The notes under the pieces are model-generated. The model did not search any database. It saw only the letters and a program-made list of their open reading frames with translations, and was not told the origin of the DNA. 64,000 nucleotides of DNA from Celoporthe dispersa (lineage: Eukaryota; Ascomycota; Sordariomycetes; Diaporthales; Cryphonectriaceae): contig WAID01000007.1 in NCBI GenBank assembly GCA_016584495.1, forward strand, positions 2,094,001-2,158,000. The letters run 5' to 3'. The position numbers and the translations under genes were made by a program. Below are positions 12,427-25,150 of this stretch, one piece after another; positions within the stretch are counted from its first letter, which is position 1, and the number at the start of each line of letters is the position of its first letter.

Positions 12427-13273
12427 CAACCCCGGTACTAAGCCCGCCGAGACGCCACCTTCCCATGGGCCCCCCCCGGTCCAGACTGCGGCCCCTGCGA
12501 CCAAGCTAAACTGCGAGACAGGCATCTGGGATATTGGATGCGCTGGCAGCTGGCCATCCCTCCCCCTCCGACTGCAGATCAAAACGGTCCCTTTGTTCTC
12601 CAGCCCAGCCCGAGAGCTAGCATAGCAGGAGGCAGCGACGGGTGGTCGAGGGAGGTGCGCCACCAACGGGCGGACCGAGATGTGCTGCAGAGCGAGGAAC
12701 AAGAAGCGATGACCGTGCCGGATCTGGGGGGAGAGGGGGAGGGCTGTCTGCGTCACACCTCGAACTCAGGGTATTACGGGGGTTGTAGACAGCACGAGCA
12801 AGTGGCGCCTCGCGGCTGTGTCCTCTCCAGGACCCGTGGACGATCTGTGCCAGGCTGAGCCGCTGCACTGCCGGCGTCTAGCCTGTCATCCTCAGACACC
12901 GCGGGAGACAGAGACAGCGTGAGTCAATATTCCGTGGCGGGGAGCAAGGAGGCTGGAGCCAGGCTCGGGTCTCTGCCATCTGGGCGCGCCGGCACACCGC
13001 CGTCGGGGAGGTGTTACTAGACCATCTCGTGGAGGGGGGCTCCATCCAGGATCCACAGCAGCCTTCCTCTCGCGGCTTCAGCTAAAAGGGTGACTGGAAG
13101 TTTGGTACACAACCTTGCCAGCAGAGAGCCGATCCTCCACCCCTGGCGCCGCTCCCTTCCAACCCCTCCCCTCCTCCCCACCACTGCTGCGGAAACTTTT
13201 ACCGGAGCATGCAGCGGATGGTAGCTGTCGAGGGCTGGAGGCGTGCTGCACGGATAAGATTTTCTTGGTAGGA

Positions 13274-13331
13274 GCTAGCACTGCCCGTGCTTGAACTTCT
13301 TTGCTAGCTCTGCCCGTGCTTGAACTTCTTT
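13274..13331. repeat. 29-bp tandem duplication, two units
   Basis: Units 13274-13302 and 13303-13331 differ by a single A/T. The unit begins GCTAGC and ends in ACTTCTTT. Noncoding. Confidence 0.85.
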
Positions 13332-14282
13332 CTCTTTTCTTCAAAATTGGGAATAGTCTCCAGCTTCCTAAAGTGAAATATAAAAAAGAAATATAAAATA
13401 GTCGCGTGATTGTGTCTCTGACAGGCATTCGCATCCTAGAAAGCCTGAATTATGATACAATATTACTAGTCAATACACAGCACGTGCGAGGGCGTCATAT
13501 CAATCAAGTCTTGGTTTTGCCTTTCCGTAACTTTATGGCAACTCAGTCATCCGGCGGACCCGCACAGGGCTCGGGAGCTTGAGGGGCCAACCTTGAAGGT
13601 CGGGCTGCCCCGTTTGCGGGGGGAGGAGCCGAACCACTTTTGCCGTCGATCCGCCGTCACTTACCAAAAAAAAAAAAAAACACTAAAAAAACCTACCAAA
13701 AAACCAACTCGCCGTCTTGGAGTGCGCTCTATGCGCCGTAGTGTGGGGGTTTTTGAATGGGAGAACGAGGGCTTGAAAGCCTCGCAGTACCAACAGCAGG
13801 CCGCATCCTACAACTATGACTGTTGGAGTAGGAGGAGGGGGGTTGAGGATCGCGTGAGAGGACTCTGCCGGCATTGGGAAGGGGGGCCCCCTGTAAGCTG
13901 CTACATAGTATGGCGGTGTCGACACGAATCTAGGCCTGACCCAAACCAGAGTAGTAGGGGCAGTAGGGCGGCCTGGCTGCTCACCTTACCCTGGGCCATC
14001 GTAAATTATGTGGCACCTCTTGGGAAAGGCAACACGGGAGGATTGGAGGCGAGAGAAGTCAGCGACCTACCAAGGTAAATCTGATTAGGAGCGCTGCGTT
14101 TTGTCGCACCAAGAGCATTAGCTTAGACTGCAGGCCAAGGCCCAGGGGGGCTCCTCGTGAGGAACACATCGCCCGGGCAATGCTGGCTGACTGCGATCTC
14201 GGGGGGCCGGACCAGCTTGATCAGCGAGAGATGAGAAGTACCGTTTGAATACATAGACTTTACTGGGGGGGGGTCTGTTTTG

Positions 14283-14308
14283 CTCTCTCTCTCTCTCTCT
14301 CTCTCTCT
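14283..14308. repeat. (CT)n microsatellite
   Basis: About 13 uninterrupted CT units in noncoding DNA. Confidence 0.85.
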
Positions 14309-17300
14309 TGTACTACTACAAATAACATCAGTGCTGCAGTATCACGGTGGAAATTTTCGAACCAGACCAGAATTCGTGGGTTCCATGTTGAAATTCAGGG
14401 GCGACGTGCGTTTCCAGGCCGGATGACGGGCCACCTGACGAGTGGACAGCGAGGGCCGGTAAGAGATAAGGGCGGGGAAAGGACAATGGGGCTAAAAAGT
14501 GCACTTTGACGATAGAGAGAGAAAGACAGGAGAGAAAACAAAGAGCTGCCGAGAAACCAGGTCCTCACCTCGCAAGCGGGCTTACTCCTCATGTTGGGCC
14601 CTGGATCCTCTCGACGATCTCGCAGCGTCGCTGTCAGAACCATGGGCTCCTGCTGGGAAAGCCACGATCTGTTCGTTGGCAGATCTCACGACCTCACTAA
14701 GCCCTATCTATACCTGAACGCCGCATTTGGGACACAAGACACGATATCTGTGCCTGGCTGCCACCCTCCCACGCCGGGGGCGTCGCCAGGCGCAACTTAT
14801 CTGCATAGGGGGGACAAGGTGGCACGCAAGGCCGCCTCGCTGACGACTTGCCTTGCTGCTGCTCCAGCGGCGTCGATCCACATCTGGGAGAGCCCACACC
14901 AGCTCATCGATCATCGAAAGGGCGCGGTGACTCGGCAGTGTCTCAGTCCGGGCTGAAATCCTCGCATCCACGCCCTCGGCGGCGTCGCTAGGTCAGGGTC
15001 AAGCTGGTGACAGGCGCCACGGCGCAGTCGTAACACAGCAGCCGTGACTAGCTATTCGAACCAGGAGCGGAGCAGCCAGATGTGCCAATTTCCCGCGCCG
15101 ATCTGACAATTATCGGTGTGTGAGATCGTGGAATGACTTCAGAATTCAGGACGGCCGGTGTCTGTGGGTGTGTCATGGCACGCCAGTGGCATTACATGCA
15201 AAGATCAACGCGCCAGCACATTCTTGGCCAAGCCGGGCATGCGCGTCCCTGGCCTTCGTTCGTGGTCACCTGCGGGCCCGGTCGCATCGGTAGCAGTTAG
15301 CAGGGTCGCAGCAGACTGAAGCATGGTGGTTCATGTTAGGACAAGCATCCTGGTGACGAATACTTCTGGAAGCCTGCCGATCCTGGACAGCGTTGCGTCG
15401 TGTCCGCCGTGGCCCTGGGATGGGTTACGCCCCTCCAGGATGACCCGTGTCGTCTGCATGACCCGATAGGGGGCGTTGAATGCTCAGGTGGCCATGCTGC
15501 TAGCACGGCGGGTAGCTATTTTGTCCAGAGTTGAGGTCATGGAGTGTCTAGAGTGGTTACCGCTCCGAGACGAGGAATCGGTGTAGGTATGCGAGGAGCC
15601 ACGCATCTTCGAAACACCTACCCATGGACCTCGTATTCAACAGTCGGAGCAGACAAAGAAGACTAAGCGGCAGGGGGATAGTATCAAGGTTCCCTTGTAC
15701 GTAGTATGACTCGGCCGAACAAGTGCAGAGCCGCATCTCTCATTTCCTTTCTCTTTTTCTTTTTCTTTTCTTTTTCTCTTGTTCCTCGTCCTCCTCGGCT
15801 GGCGGTGGGAGCTTGGACAGGTCTCAGACCCAGCAGAAAAAGAAGCTGGCCGGGCCTGTACGCCAGATGCCCCTCCCAGGTGTGTGCTTCAAGCCACTAG
15901 TCTATCGAGCTCCGCGGAGGTACTCTTATAAGCTGACCTGTCGGAGCTGACGACGAGGTGGAAGAGTCCTTTTTCTTTTCTTTTTTTTTCCTTCCCTTCC
16001 TTTCCATTTCTAACTTGACCCTAATGAGGCTCCCTAGCGTTCATGTGTCGATGTTGTTGTGTGATGAACCTTGCACCCTACTAAACTACTACTAGTAGTA
16101 TTATTCAGACTACGGTAGTGGAAGCTACTCCTGCTTTTCAGGTGGATGCTGCTGGGGAAGCGGAAAGGGTGGGTAGGCGGGCACGGTTGGGTAGAGGGGC
16201 AGAGGGGCCACTAACCTGCCGCATGCCTAGCCCAGGTACCGTGTCTTGCGTGTGTGCTTGTCAAGAAGAGAGGGGCGTCTTAGAATGAAACGGCCACCCT
16301 GGATGTACGTACCATGTACTTTGTGGCTGGCCTGAGCAGGAGGAGGACGGCTCTCTTTCTTTCCACGGCCACGCATCATCCGTTTTGTACAGATACCCAC
16401 GACCATCTATAGTCGTATCATCCCCGACCTTGTGCCCAGACCAAATAGGTGAGAACATTTAGCATCAGGGGAAAGAAGAGGACCAGGGAAAAGACAGAAG
16501 AAGAAAAAACAAAGGAAAGCGAGCAAAGGCCTGAAGGGGCCGGGGCCTAGGCGCAGATCTCAGCAAACAGTACATAGCTATGATGGTCCGTGGCGCTGGT
16601 GTGCAGGACACGCTCTCGCTCTTGCTGAGTCCCAACCTTCAAGAGCATGACGAGCTGAGATGACTGGGAGGTAGGAGGCCCCCCCCTGCTAGATGACTCT
16701 CGAGGTCGGACAAGTTGTGCAGCGAAGGCTGGGTGATAGTATTTGTTTCGCGTAGGGCGCTTAATCGCTTGATTGAAAGCCTTGTTCAACCGAAGAGACG
16801 GTGATTGTGGCAAGGTGGTAATAAGAAAGAAAAAAAAAGTGAACAGTCAGATAGCAGCAGGGGTTATGCTTGCACCCCCCCTGGTTGTGTAGGGTGACGG
16901 GTCCAAACACTTGTACAATGTCAGTACTGCAGGAGTACGTCCTCTCTTTGTCAAGCCAGCCTGGGTGAATAACGTGTTACGCTGAATCCGTGTGTGTGTT
17001 TCCCTTCTTTTTTTTTTTTTTTTGTATCGATTGCACCGTTCCCCTACCGTCCCACCGTCCGTTAACGTTAGGGAAATGGGCTTCAGCGACTGCCTGACGT
17101 CGTGCACGCCTGGAATGGCCTGTCCTTCAACCATCTTCTCCGATACATGCCTTGTTAACCTGATTTCACACATCCCATAGCATCCCATCGGCGGAACGAG
17201 CAGCTGATGTGAGAATCTTGATATCGAACGGCGGATCACGGCGAGTCTCGATGGTTGGAGCGTCGCACAATAGCTGTGGCTGGCCACTTGGAGCATCTAC

Positions 17301-18690
17301 TATGGTAGTACCGGCTGCCCAAGCCCTGTAGGGATGGGGGTCCTGCCTTATAGGCTGCTCGCTGGCCCCTCCATGAATGACGTTAGGCCGATTGATAAAG
17401 CATTTACAGGCGGACGGATCGGTCGTCTCGTCCCATCCGACCCAAGACTCGACAAGACGCCTGAACCCAGCCCTCGGTCCGCCTGCGGTGGTAACATGTA
17501 CAGGGCACCTCGGAACATCCCACCAGAGGATTCGGGAGCTGTTGAAAGAAAGGACTTGCCACCCGTACAGCACAGCGCGACATGGCGCCCGCGTCGTCAC
17601 CGTCAAGACGCAGCTAGTCCCAAGTTTCAGGTGTGGCAAGCCCTCGGTCCACAGCCTGGCTGCGCGCCTGAGGGCCCTGAGCGTTGTGGCGGCCACGGAC
17701 AGCAGCGACAGAGCAGCGGTCCAATCCTAAACCAAGGACGCAGCGGGAACAAATTTGGTGGACTGACCAGGGACGAGCGAGGTCAGAAAGAGATGCAGCG
17801 TGATCAATAGTTGAAACAGGGCGGCCACGGACAGATACGGCAAGCGTTGCAATGTTGCTGCGTGTAGTGTCTACGCGCGCCTCTTCTCTACCGTATCTTC
17901 CAAGGGCCATACGCCAGTACCACAACCCAAAAGTAAGCTTGTCTCTGGGCCTGGGGGCCCGCGGGCTTGTTCACCAAAAACAGGCCAGTGTCCGTCTCCC
18001 GCCGAAGAGACAGGTCTCGCCAACAAGCGCGCGTAAGTTTTTTCCCCGGTGTCATAGTACATAGTGGTACTACCATCGTACTGAGCCGGTCTAGGAGGCA
18101 CCCCCGCTCCCGAGGTCCTGCCCTGGGCCCGACTGCTGACCTACAAGCTATGGTGGGCGACCCGAATCCGTTTCTCTTCTGCTCCTCCCTTCGAAACGGT
18201 TGTTGACCTTTCCGTCGTCATGGTCCGCGGCCAGCACATCGAATCTGACTACCCAGCTCTGGACAGGGACCAGGATGTATGTTCTCTCTGGCGTGCGCTC
18301 TTGGGTACATCCCCTCCTCGCCTGCTACTCCTTGACGTGAGTGGGCCCGACCTGGCCGTGCCAGCTTCACACAGCTTGCTTATTGACATTTTCAGTCCGG
18401 CTGGGGAGCCGCAACGCGCATGCCCAGTCACCTGGGGGTCTTCTGGCAGGCAGGGGGGTTTACCGACCACGAAAAAAACGAGGTAGGCTAGCCCCAGAAG
18501 CAGCATCCAGAGGGTGTCTCTTCGCAGCGGATCCCCGCCCCCTTCCCTCAGTCTTGGTGCGGTCTGCCCAAACATGTTGGCAAACGGTAGGTGTGTTGAT
18601 CAGTTCAACACGTACCTCACCTCGTCCACCCACCTCTCCTCCCGCCAAAAGGAAAAAAAACTATAAAGGCATGCCAAATTCCGTCCCTTT

Positions 18691-18733
18691 CTCTCTCTCT
18701 CTCTCTCTCCCCCTCTCTCTCACACACACACCT
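18691..18733. repeat. CT/CA-rich microsatellite in a probable 5' leader
   Basis: CT units, a short C run, more CT units, then CA units. It lies about 340 bp upstream of the ATG at 19073, in a pyrimidine-rich stretch typical of fungal promoters and leaders. Confidence 0.75.
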
Positions 18734-19072
18734 CATCCCTCAACCTCATTCCGTGCGACGGACGCCATCAGCCTAGACCTTGCTTCTTCTTTCACCTCCC
18801 ATCTTGATCTCTTTCTTCGCTGCGATCCTGCCTTTTCTTCGCCACCCGTGCACTCACCGGCACGGAGTCACAGTCCACACCACAACCCTTCTGTTGCCTT
18901 CTTGTGCAGCAGTCCACACCACGCGGCCCAAGCATCTTGATCAACAGGACACGCCTGTCTTCCTGCCCATGTAAGTCTGCAGGCCGCCCGTGCTTCTCCT
19001 GTCGTGCCGCCAGGTACTGATCACGATCGTGGTCCCAGCCCGTCTCGGAACCACCCTCGTTTGACAGAAACA

Positions 19073-19679
19073 ATGTCCGACTACCTCCCTTCCAACACGT
19101 CACTCGTCTGGTTGCAGACCGAGACCGACCCCGAAGAATACGTCGTGGTCACGAACGCACCCACGCGGGAGATGATGGCTCAGCCTGAGCACTATACCAC
19201 TGCAGCGTGCCAGACGACAATCCACGCCGAGGGAGCTAGTGCTACCCTGGGCCTCGAGTACCCAGAACACTGCTACCCTGTCGGCGTCGACATCAACCAA
19301 GACGCCACTGGAGGGGGAGGCGTCGACATGAGGATCCAGCAGCAGCCCGCCGACCCTGAGGCGGCCGCCCGTGTTGTCAAGCACTGGGACAACGTCCAGC
19401 GGCGCCGTGCGAGCCGCACTGAGCGAGACCTAGCATCCCCCCTGTCTGACGGCGATTGCCCTTGCCGGGGTCGAGCAGTCCGTCGACACGGCCGGAGGCT
19501 GCATGTTTTCCGCCCTCGATAGGCACCGCTTCGGTGGTCGGGAGGAGCAGCCGGGCCCGACGACCCACGACAGCCAGCGTCATACCCAGCGCTCGAGGGG
19601 CGCTGCCTCGCGCGGCAGCTGGGTCCGCGTTGACCAGGTGTCGCGTCCTTCCCGTGGGAGCCGCCATCGCGCTGCATAG
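19073..19679 (+). CDS. hypothetical protein, probably frameshifted at a C6 run
   Basis: I do not recognise this protein. From the ATG at 19073 (context ACAATG) the frame as given is open to 19522, giving 149 residues beginning MSDYLPSNTSLVWLQTETD. Near the 3' end the downstream plus-one frame stays open to a stop at 19677-19679. Dropping one base of the C run at 19437-19442 joins the two frames into about 202 residues, with a continuation ALAGVEQSVDTAGGCMFSAL that looks more protein-like than the Arg-rich tail of the uncorrected frame. The corrected C-terminus is Arg/Ser/Gly-rich and basic. No signal peptide, membrane segment or known motif is visible. The upstream 400 bp are pyrimidine-rich like a promoter. 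Confidence 0.45.
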
Positions 19680-21003
19680 AAGGAGCCGGTGTGCGCACCT
19701 TAGCCATTTGTCCTGTACCGCTGCACGCAATCGCTTGTCCGTATGGCGGTGCGGTGCCCATTCCTTTCTTGACCTGCTGCGAAGTCAAGCGTGTGGCGGC
19801 ACAGGTACCCACCACCCCTTGTCCGAGCTGTTGGGTCAATGTCTTATCATCCCTTTCTTTTCCTTCTTCTTTCTTTTCCTCCACTGTTTTGTTCTCCGTC
19901 CTCGTTTTAAGCTCGGTGCAGGCCTCGCCGGCCCCCAAACACTACCCTCATCATTCTCCGTCGCCACTTTGATCTTCTCCAGCAACGGCTACCGTCTAGT
20001 CACCGAAGGAGGGGAGGAGAGGGGGGGGGAGGTATCAAGAGCCAGCCGGATCTGGACCATTGATGACGTCGACACACGAATGCTCCCACATTGCTGTCTT
20101 GGTTGTCCATCTATCATCTTGATGTTCACGACTGGTGATAGGCTTGGGCCGGCAACAGAAAATCAAGATAGACGGAAAGGAGACAAAGGATCGGCATTTG
20201 TGGCCAGCATATCCAATGATAATGGGATCGGGAGATGACATGGGAAATGATGAGGACTAGGATCGGGCCTGTCCAGCTTACCATACCTGCCTGCACGTAC
20301 CTTTTTTTTTAAACCAAAAATATTGATTACATATTTTGCTCTCACCCACCCCGCTGCCCAGCAGGGATCAGCACCGTCGTCATCGCTATGGTCACCGTCC
20401 CATGTTGCCGAGGTAGGTGTGAAGATGCGACGAAGCTTCAACGCGGACGTTCAATCTTGCATGCCAAGATGCGTACCTGGACTTGGGGCTTGGCACAAGG
20501 GAGCACCATACCACTAGCCGCGCAAGGCCTGGGTGCGGAGACGTCAGGCCGGAAGATCTCGAGTTTTCCCTTATGCAACCTTAGGGGCCCGCCCTAAGCC
20601 CGGATCACGGCGACAGAGATGGGATCCCCTGCTCGCCCCATCCTGACTTCCCCGCAAAGCGGTGGACCGCGATATCGTCACTCCGCTCATTCTTCCCCCG
20701 GCCGTCCGCATTAGCCTCTTCTTGGGGTGCAGATTAGCCTGATATCGCAAATCCACGAGAGCAGCCGGTTCGGTTTTTCTTCTTCTTCTCTTCCCTTCTC
20801 TCTGGGTCGTTTTTTTCCGTCGTGCCGGACAAACCGGCCAGCTGACCTTTTCGTCTTGGGGCCTAGGACCAGCGGGCGGCCCGCCCATCTTTTTGAGTTC
20901 CAGCGTGCACATAAATGCATGGCTCACCCGCGGGAGGGGGGCTCCTGCTGGCCCCCGGACCCCCTCGGTATGTCGTCTGGTGCTGTTGATCGTCAAGCTC
21001 GCG
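19680..21003. other. spacer upstream of the SGNH esterase
   Basis: No supported gene. Short poly-T and poly-pyrimidine runs near 19850-19880 and 20770-20815 suggest promoter sequence for the gene that begins at 21004. Confidence 0.45.
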
Positions 21004-22423
21004 ATGGCCGGTTCAACCTTCAAGACCGCGCTGGCGGCTCTCGTCGCCCTCCAGGCATGGGCTGTCGAGGGCGCACGGCGCGCCCCGGGCCAGACGAGCC
21101 AGTGGGTCGACATCTGGGGCTCCATGCCGCAGCTGGTTGAGTATACAAACATGCCGCCGCCTCCCTTTGTGAGTCTGGTCGACCCCGCCCTGCCTCTCCC
21201 CGCCTGTCCTTGTGCTGGCGTGCGGCTGGTTGGCCCTCCACGAGCTGACCGGGTCCCCCCAGAATGAATCCGGCATCGTCTTCCAGAATGCCTCGCTGCG
21301 GCAGACCATCTTCATCACGCAGTCGGCGCCCACGATCCGCCTGGTCCTCTCCAACGCCTTTGGCGGCTCAGACCTGCCCATCTCGTCCGCCACCCTGGCC
21401 GTGCCCCTGAATGGCTCGGCGGGGACGTCGGCCATCAAGCCCGAGTCCCTGGCTCAGGTGACGTGGTCGGGCGGCCTGACCAACATCACGATCCCGGACG
21501 GTGCCCGCGCCGTCTCGGACCCCATCCCATACCCGGTCACGGCGCAGCAGATCCTCACGATCAGCATGTACCTCGCGACGGGACAGACGACCAACCTCAT
21601 CACGGGCCACCCGGGGTCCCGGATCAACTCGTACTACTCCCCCGGCAACGCGACCGCCCTGGCCGACGTCGCGACCCTCGGCGCGACCCAGATGAGCCAG
21701 CACTGGTACTTCATCTCGGCGGTCGAGGGCTACCTGCCCACGTCGCTCGGCACACGCGCCATCTCCATCATCGGCGACTCCATCACGGACGGGCGCGAGA
21801 GCGACAACAACGAGAACGACCGGTGGCCGGACAATGTCCTGCGCAGGCTCCAGGCGGCCAACGCCACGGACGTGCAGAAGAACACGGCGGTGATCAACCA
21901 GGCGGCCGGCGGCAACCGCGTGCTGTACGACGGCAACGGCCCCAACGCGCTCGGGCGGGTGGACAGGGACGTGCTGGCGCAGTCCGGCGTGGCGTACGCC
22001 ATGGTGTTCGAGGGCGTCAACGACATCGGCACCGCCGCGACGGACGCGGCCAGCCAGGCCAACGTGGGCGACAGGCTGATCTCGGCGTTCGACCAGATGA
22101 TCTCCATGGTACACGCCAAGAACATCCCCATGTTCGGGGCCACCATCACGCCGTTCGGGGGCGAGGGCCAGGCGTACAGCGATCCGAACCGCGAGGCGAC
22201 GAGGCAGCGGGTGAACACGTGGATTCGAGAGTCTGGGCGGTACGATGCGGTCGTGGACTTCGACGCCGCGATCCGGGACCCGGCCAACGCCAGCATCATC
22301 AACCCCGAGTACGACTCGGGTGACCACCTCCACCCGAACGAGCTGGGATACACGGTGATGGCCAACGCATTTGACCTGAGCCTGTTTGACAAGTTCCAGG
22401 ACGGGGTGGACGAAGAGATATAG
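21004..22423 (+). CDS. secreted SGNH/GDSL esterase, XynE-like, 2 exons
   Basis: Predicted secreted esterase of the SGNH hydrolase superfamily, in the group often annotated as XynE-like; probably removes acyl groups from plant polysaccharides or other esters. Exons 21004-21168 and 21263-22423 give 441 residues in one frame. A signal peptide covers about residues 1-23. The SGNH blocks are clear: GDSITDG with the nucleophile Ser228, a Gly in NQAAGGN (267-273), GVNDIG with Asn308, and the catalytic Asp409/His412 in SGDHLHPN. An N-terminal beta-rich domain (about 55-215) with several N-glycosylation sites precedes the hydrolase fold, as in longer family members. The substrate cannot be assigned from sequence. 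A long antisense frame over exon 2 is only a GC-codon shadow. Confidence 0.9.
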
Positions 22424-25150
22424 ATGGAGAGGGAAGGTGTGATCTCTAGGGGCGGGGAGAGGAGAGAAGAGAGCGAGAGGGGACAAAGGAGAGGGGGAGG
22501 AGGGGGGGAGGAGGGTCAGAGAGGAGGGATAGGAGAGAGGAGAGGAGAGGAGAGGGAGAGAGAGAGAGAAAGAGAGTCGGTGAGCGGCGAGACTTGAGTC
22601 ACCCCCCTGAGCACAGCAGAAGAACGATTTTGCACAGGCTAAGGCATCAAGATATCACTCGAATCATCTAGTATAACTATGCCAGCGTAGCACAGCAGGA
22701 AAAGCAAGAAGGCGTACGGAGTACCTGAGGACAACGTCGACAGGCACACCTTTCTTGCCTTTCTTGTGGAGCCTCATATATGCTAGCAGCCTAACTCGGA
22801 AATAATTGGCCTACATTTACCCAAAAACACTGTCGCCCTGCAGCCCAAGGAGAAAAAAAAAAACAAACTCGTCACAAGGACACGCGAGCGGGTGAGGCTT
22901 TCATCGTCGTCGCACATAGGACGCCCTCTCCCCTCCCTGCCTCCTCTCGCCGACCCTTTCGGGGACCTCGGTGGAGAGTTTCGCCTCCCGCGCAGTCCTG
23001 CTGAAAAAAATAAAAATAAATAAAAACCGATACTCAATCTTTGAGATGTGATTAGTTGAATAGTGAAGACTGCGCCTCAAAAAATTTGGTGATCGACTTA
23101 TTCCCGGCAAAGTCCTATACTATCTAAACCTAGTGAGTAACGCGCGCGCACACACACACAAAAACACACCCACCACTAAACAGCAGCAAGCCGACAAGGT
23201 TGGATACGGCCAAACCCCCCAACCAACAGACCATCGCCTTCCCTGGCCTCTTGGTGTAATAAGCTCCGGGGTTGGATGATGAGCTCAGACAAGCTCTTCC
23301 CTACCAGGCAGGCAGGTTTAGGTCGCCTTCTTAGCATAATAAGCACTCACCTTACTTTACTTAGTCGAGATATGCGCCCGAACACTTGGTCTGCTTGGAC
23401 TAATCGGAGGTGATCCGTGGCGGACGGCATGTGTTGGGCCCCCCCTCCCTTACCATAGTAGTATGTAGGATGCAACTACCGTCTCGGGACTGGGCAAAAT
23501 AAGAAAGACCAAACCCCCCAAAAAGAAGAAGAAAAAAAAGAAAAGAGGGGGGAGGGAGAGGAAGAAGAAAACAAAATAAGCTCGGCTATTCGACTCGTGC
23601 AAATGTGCGAAGGTTTCTCCTTGACTCGGTCAAATACTCACTCCGGTCCCTTTTTTTTTCTTTTCTTTCTTTCTTTCTTTTTGACGTTGGATCGAGGGAG
23701 CTTTCGGAAAGAGGAAGGACCTCCGGGGAATGGAGGGAAAGGGGAAGGAAGGGGTGTGTGTCTCCGTGTGGCATATAATTTTTTCCTTCCTTCCTTTTTT
23801 TTTTTAAATTTAAAAAAAAAATCAAAATCCCCAACCGAAAACCTGATGATGATCAGCAGGTTGAGCAGGAGATTCTCTTCCCAACCCTTGCATCAAAGAA
23901 CCTGATTGACTGATCCATTACCAACCAGAGATCTCAAATCGCTCACATGGTTTTGACTGGTGGCAAGGGGTTCGCGTTTTCCCTCAAACCCCTCTCTTCT
24001 TTCCCCCCCCCAACCTCTTCTTTCGTTCCTTCCTGTCCTGTCGTGTCCTGCCCTGGGCGACGATGATGATGTGTTGGCCTTTTTCCTTCTGCACGGGCGC
24101 GACCCATCTGGGCTGGTGAGTCAATCATAAAAGCGGGCTTGCCGTCGTCAACAGAAAAAGAGAGAGAGAGAGAGAAAAGGACACGTCTCAATATAGATGT
24201 GGGGTGGGCCAAGTGAGTAGTGTATGCAGAGACAAGAGACACAGAGAGAGAGAGGATTCTCTTTGATGCTCAAGGTTTTATCAGCGGCAGAAGCGGGTTC
24301 TTTTTAAAGTTCAGAGGAACCTTGAGTGAATAGAGGTGGTACTATTCAGTCTTTCTAACCTCGTGTCTCGTCATCCGTTCGTTCCGATGTTCGTATAATA
24401 ATGTTTATTATTCAGCAACCAGTCTCCTTCTTTTCTGGATGAGCGCAAAGGCCAAGCTGCACCTCGTCTGCACCGCCCCAGGGGGGTTCGAGAGTTGTTA
24501 TGAAGAGGGGATCGAGGATTGTAAACGAGCAGATATTTGCTTCGCTCATCGATAGAGGTTTCGATATTTACCTACCGTCCTGATCAAACTCACACACACA
24601 TATATATTTTAATATTATAATAAGAATTCATTACTATACAAGCACTATGCATAGGATCTCATGTGTCCATCGGTCTATCCATCCCTCGTTCCGAGTAAAT
24701 GTATGATTCTCAAGATCTTTCCCTACGCCGGATTATCATGATCACCAACAAAATTGCACTTGGCCCTATGTCGGTCCCCCCCCCCCGGCTTCAGCCCGCT
24801 CAACAGAAAATTGATGCCCGACGCAACTACCGCGCATCAGGATGGATGCCTTACAAAACAGGCAACAGGCGACGAGGCCCCCGTTATCTGCTGCAGCAGC
24901 GCATGTGACAATGAAAGTGCTTGAAACGCTTTGTGGTGGGGGGGGGGGCCAGTGAGTCTAGTAGTTTCGGCCCCCAAACAAACCAGCGCACAACGATTCC
25001 AAACATGGAATACTCTGAGGGTGGGTATGCGATCTAGACCGCACAACAAGCACAGAGACACAGGCGGCAGAGAGTAGAATTCCATCGATTTGGTATCTCT
25101 CGATATTCCGCTGTTTTTCGTATTTGATTTATTATATCCTAGAATAGTAT
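22424..25150. other. microsatellite-rich 3' spacer between the SGNH esterase and ERB1
   Basis: Convergent 3' ends of two genes separated by 2.7 kb with no supported gene. The plus strand is purine-rich (GA) at about 22440-22580. There are CG/CA repeats at 23141-23167, a GA run near 24160-24175, and an AT-rich patch near 24595-24640. Confidence 0.5.
22440..22580. repeat. GA-rich purine tract
   Basis: Imperfect GGA/GAGA repeats directly downstream of the esterase stop codon, lying in the probable 3' UTR. Confidence 0.75.

Larger units (their letters stand above)
12427..19072. other. gene-poor spacer, right part of the gene desert
   Basis: Many short frames on both strands, none longer than about 200 codons and none with a recognisable domain or convincing spliced structure. 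It contains a 29-bp tandem duplication (13274-13331), a CT microsatellite near 14283-14308, pyrimidine-rich runs near 15735-15785 and 18690-18733, and several TACATAGTA-like words. The pyrimidine-rich 18.66-19.05 kb part looks like the leader of the gene that starts at 19073. Confidence 0.4.

Noticed and set aside
11776..12756. Long frames of Lys/Arg or Phe/Leu/Ser (up to 326 codons) over the homopurine tract
   Set aside because: They are produced by the A/G composition; no start context, domain or codon pattern supports a gene.
17166..17696. 176-codon minus-strand frame in the gene desert
   Set aside because: No recognisable motif, no supporting splice structure, and equally long frames overlap on the other strand.
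21368..22486. 372-codon minus-strand frame antisense to the SGNH esterase
   Set aside because: Arises from GC-rich third positions of the real gene; its translation is Val/Asp/Arg/His-rich nonsense.
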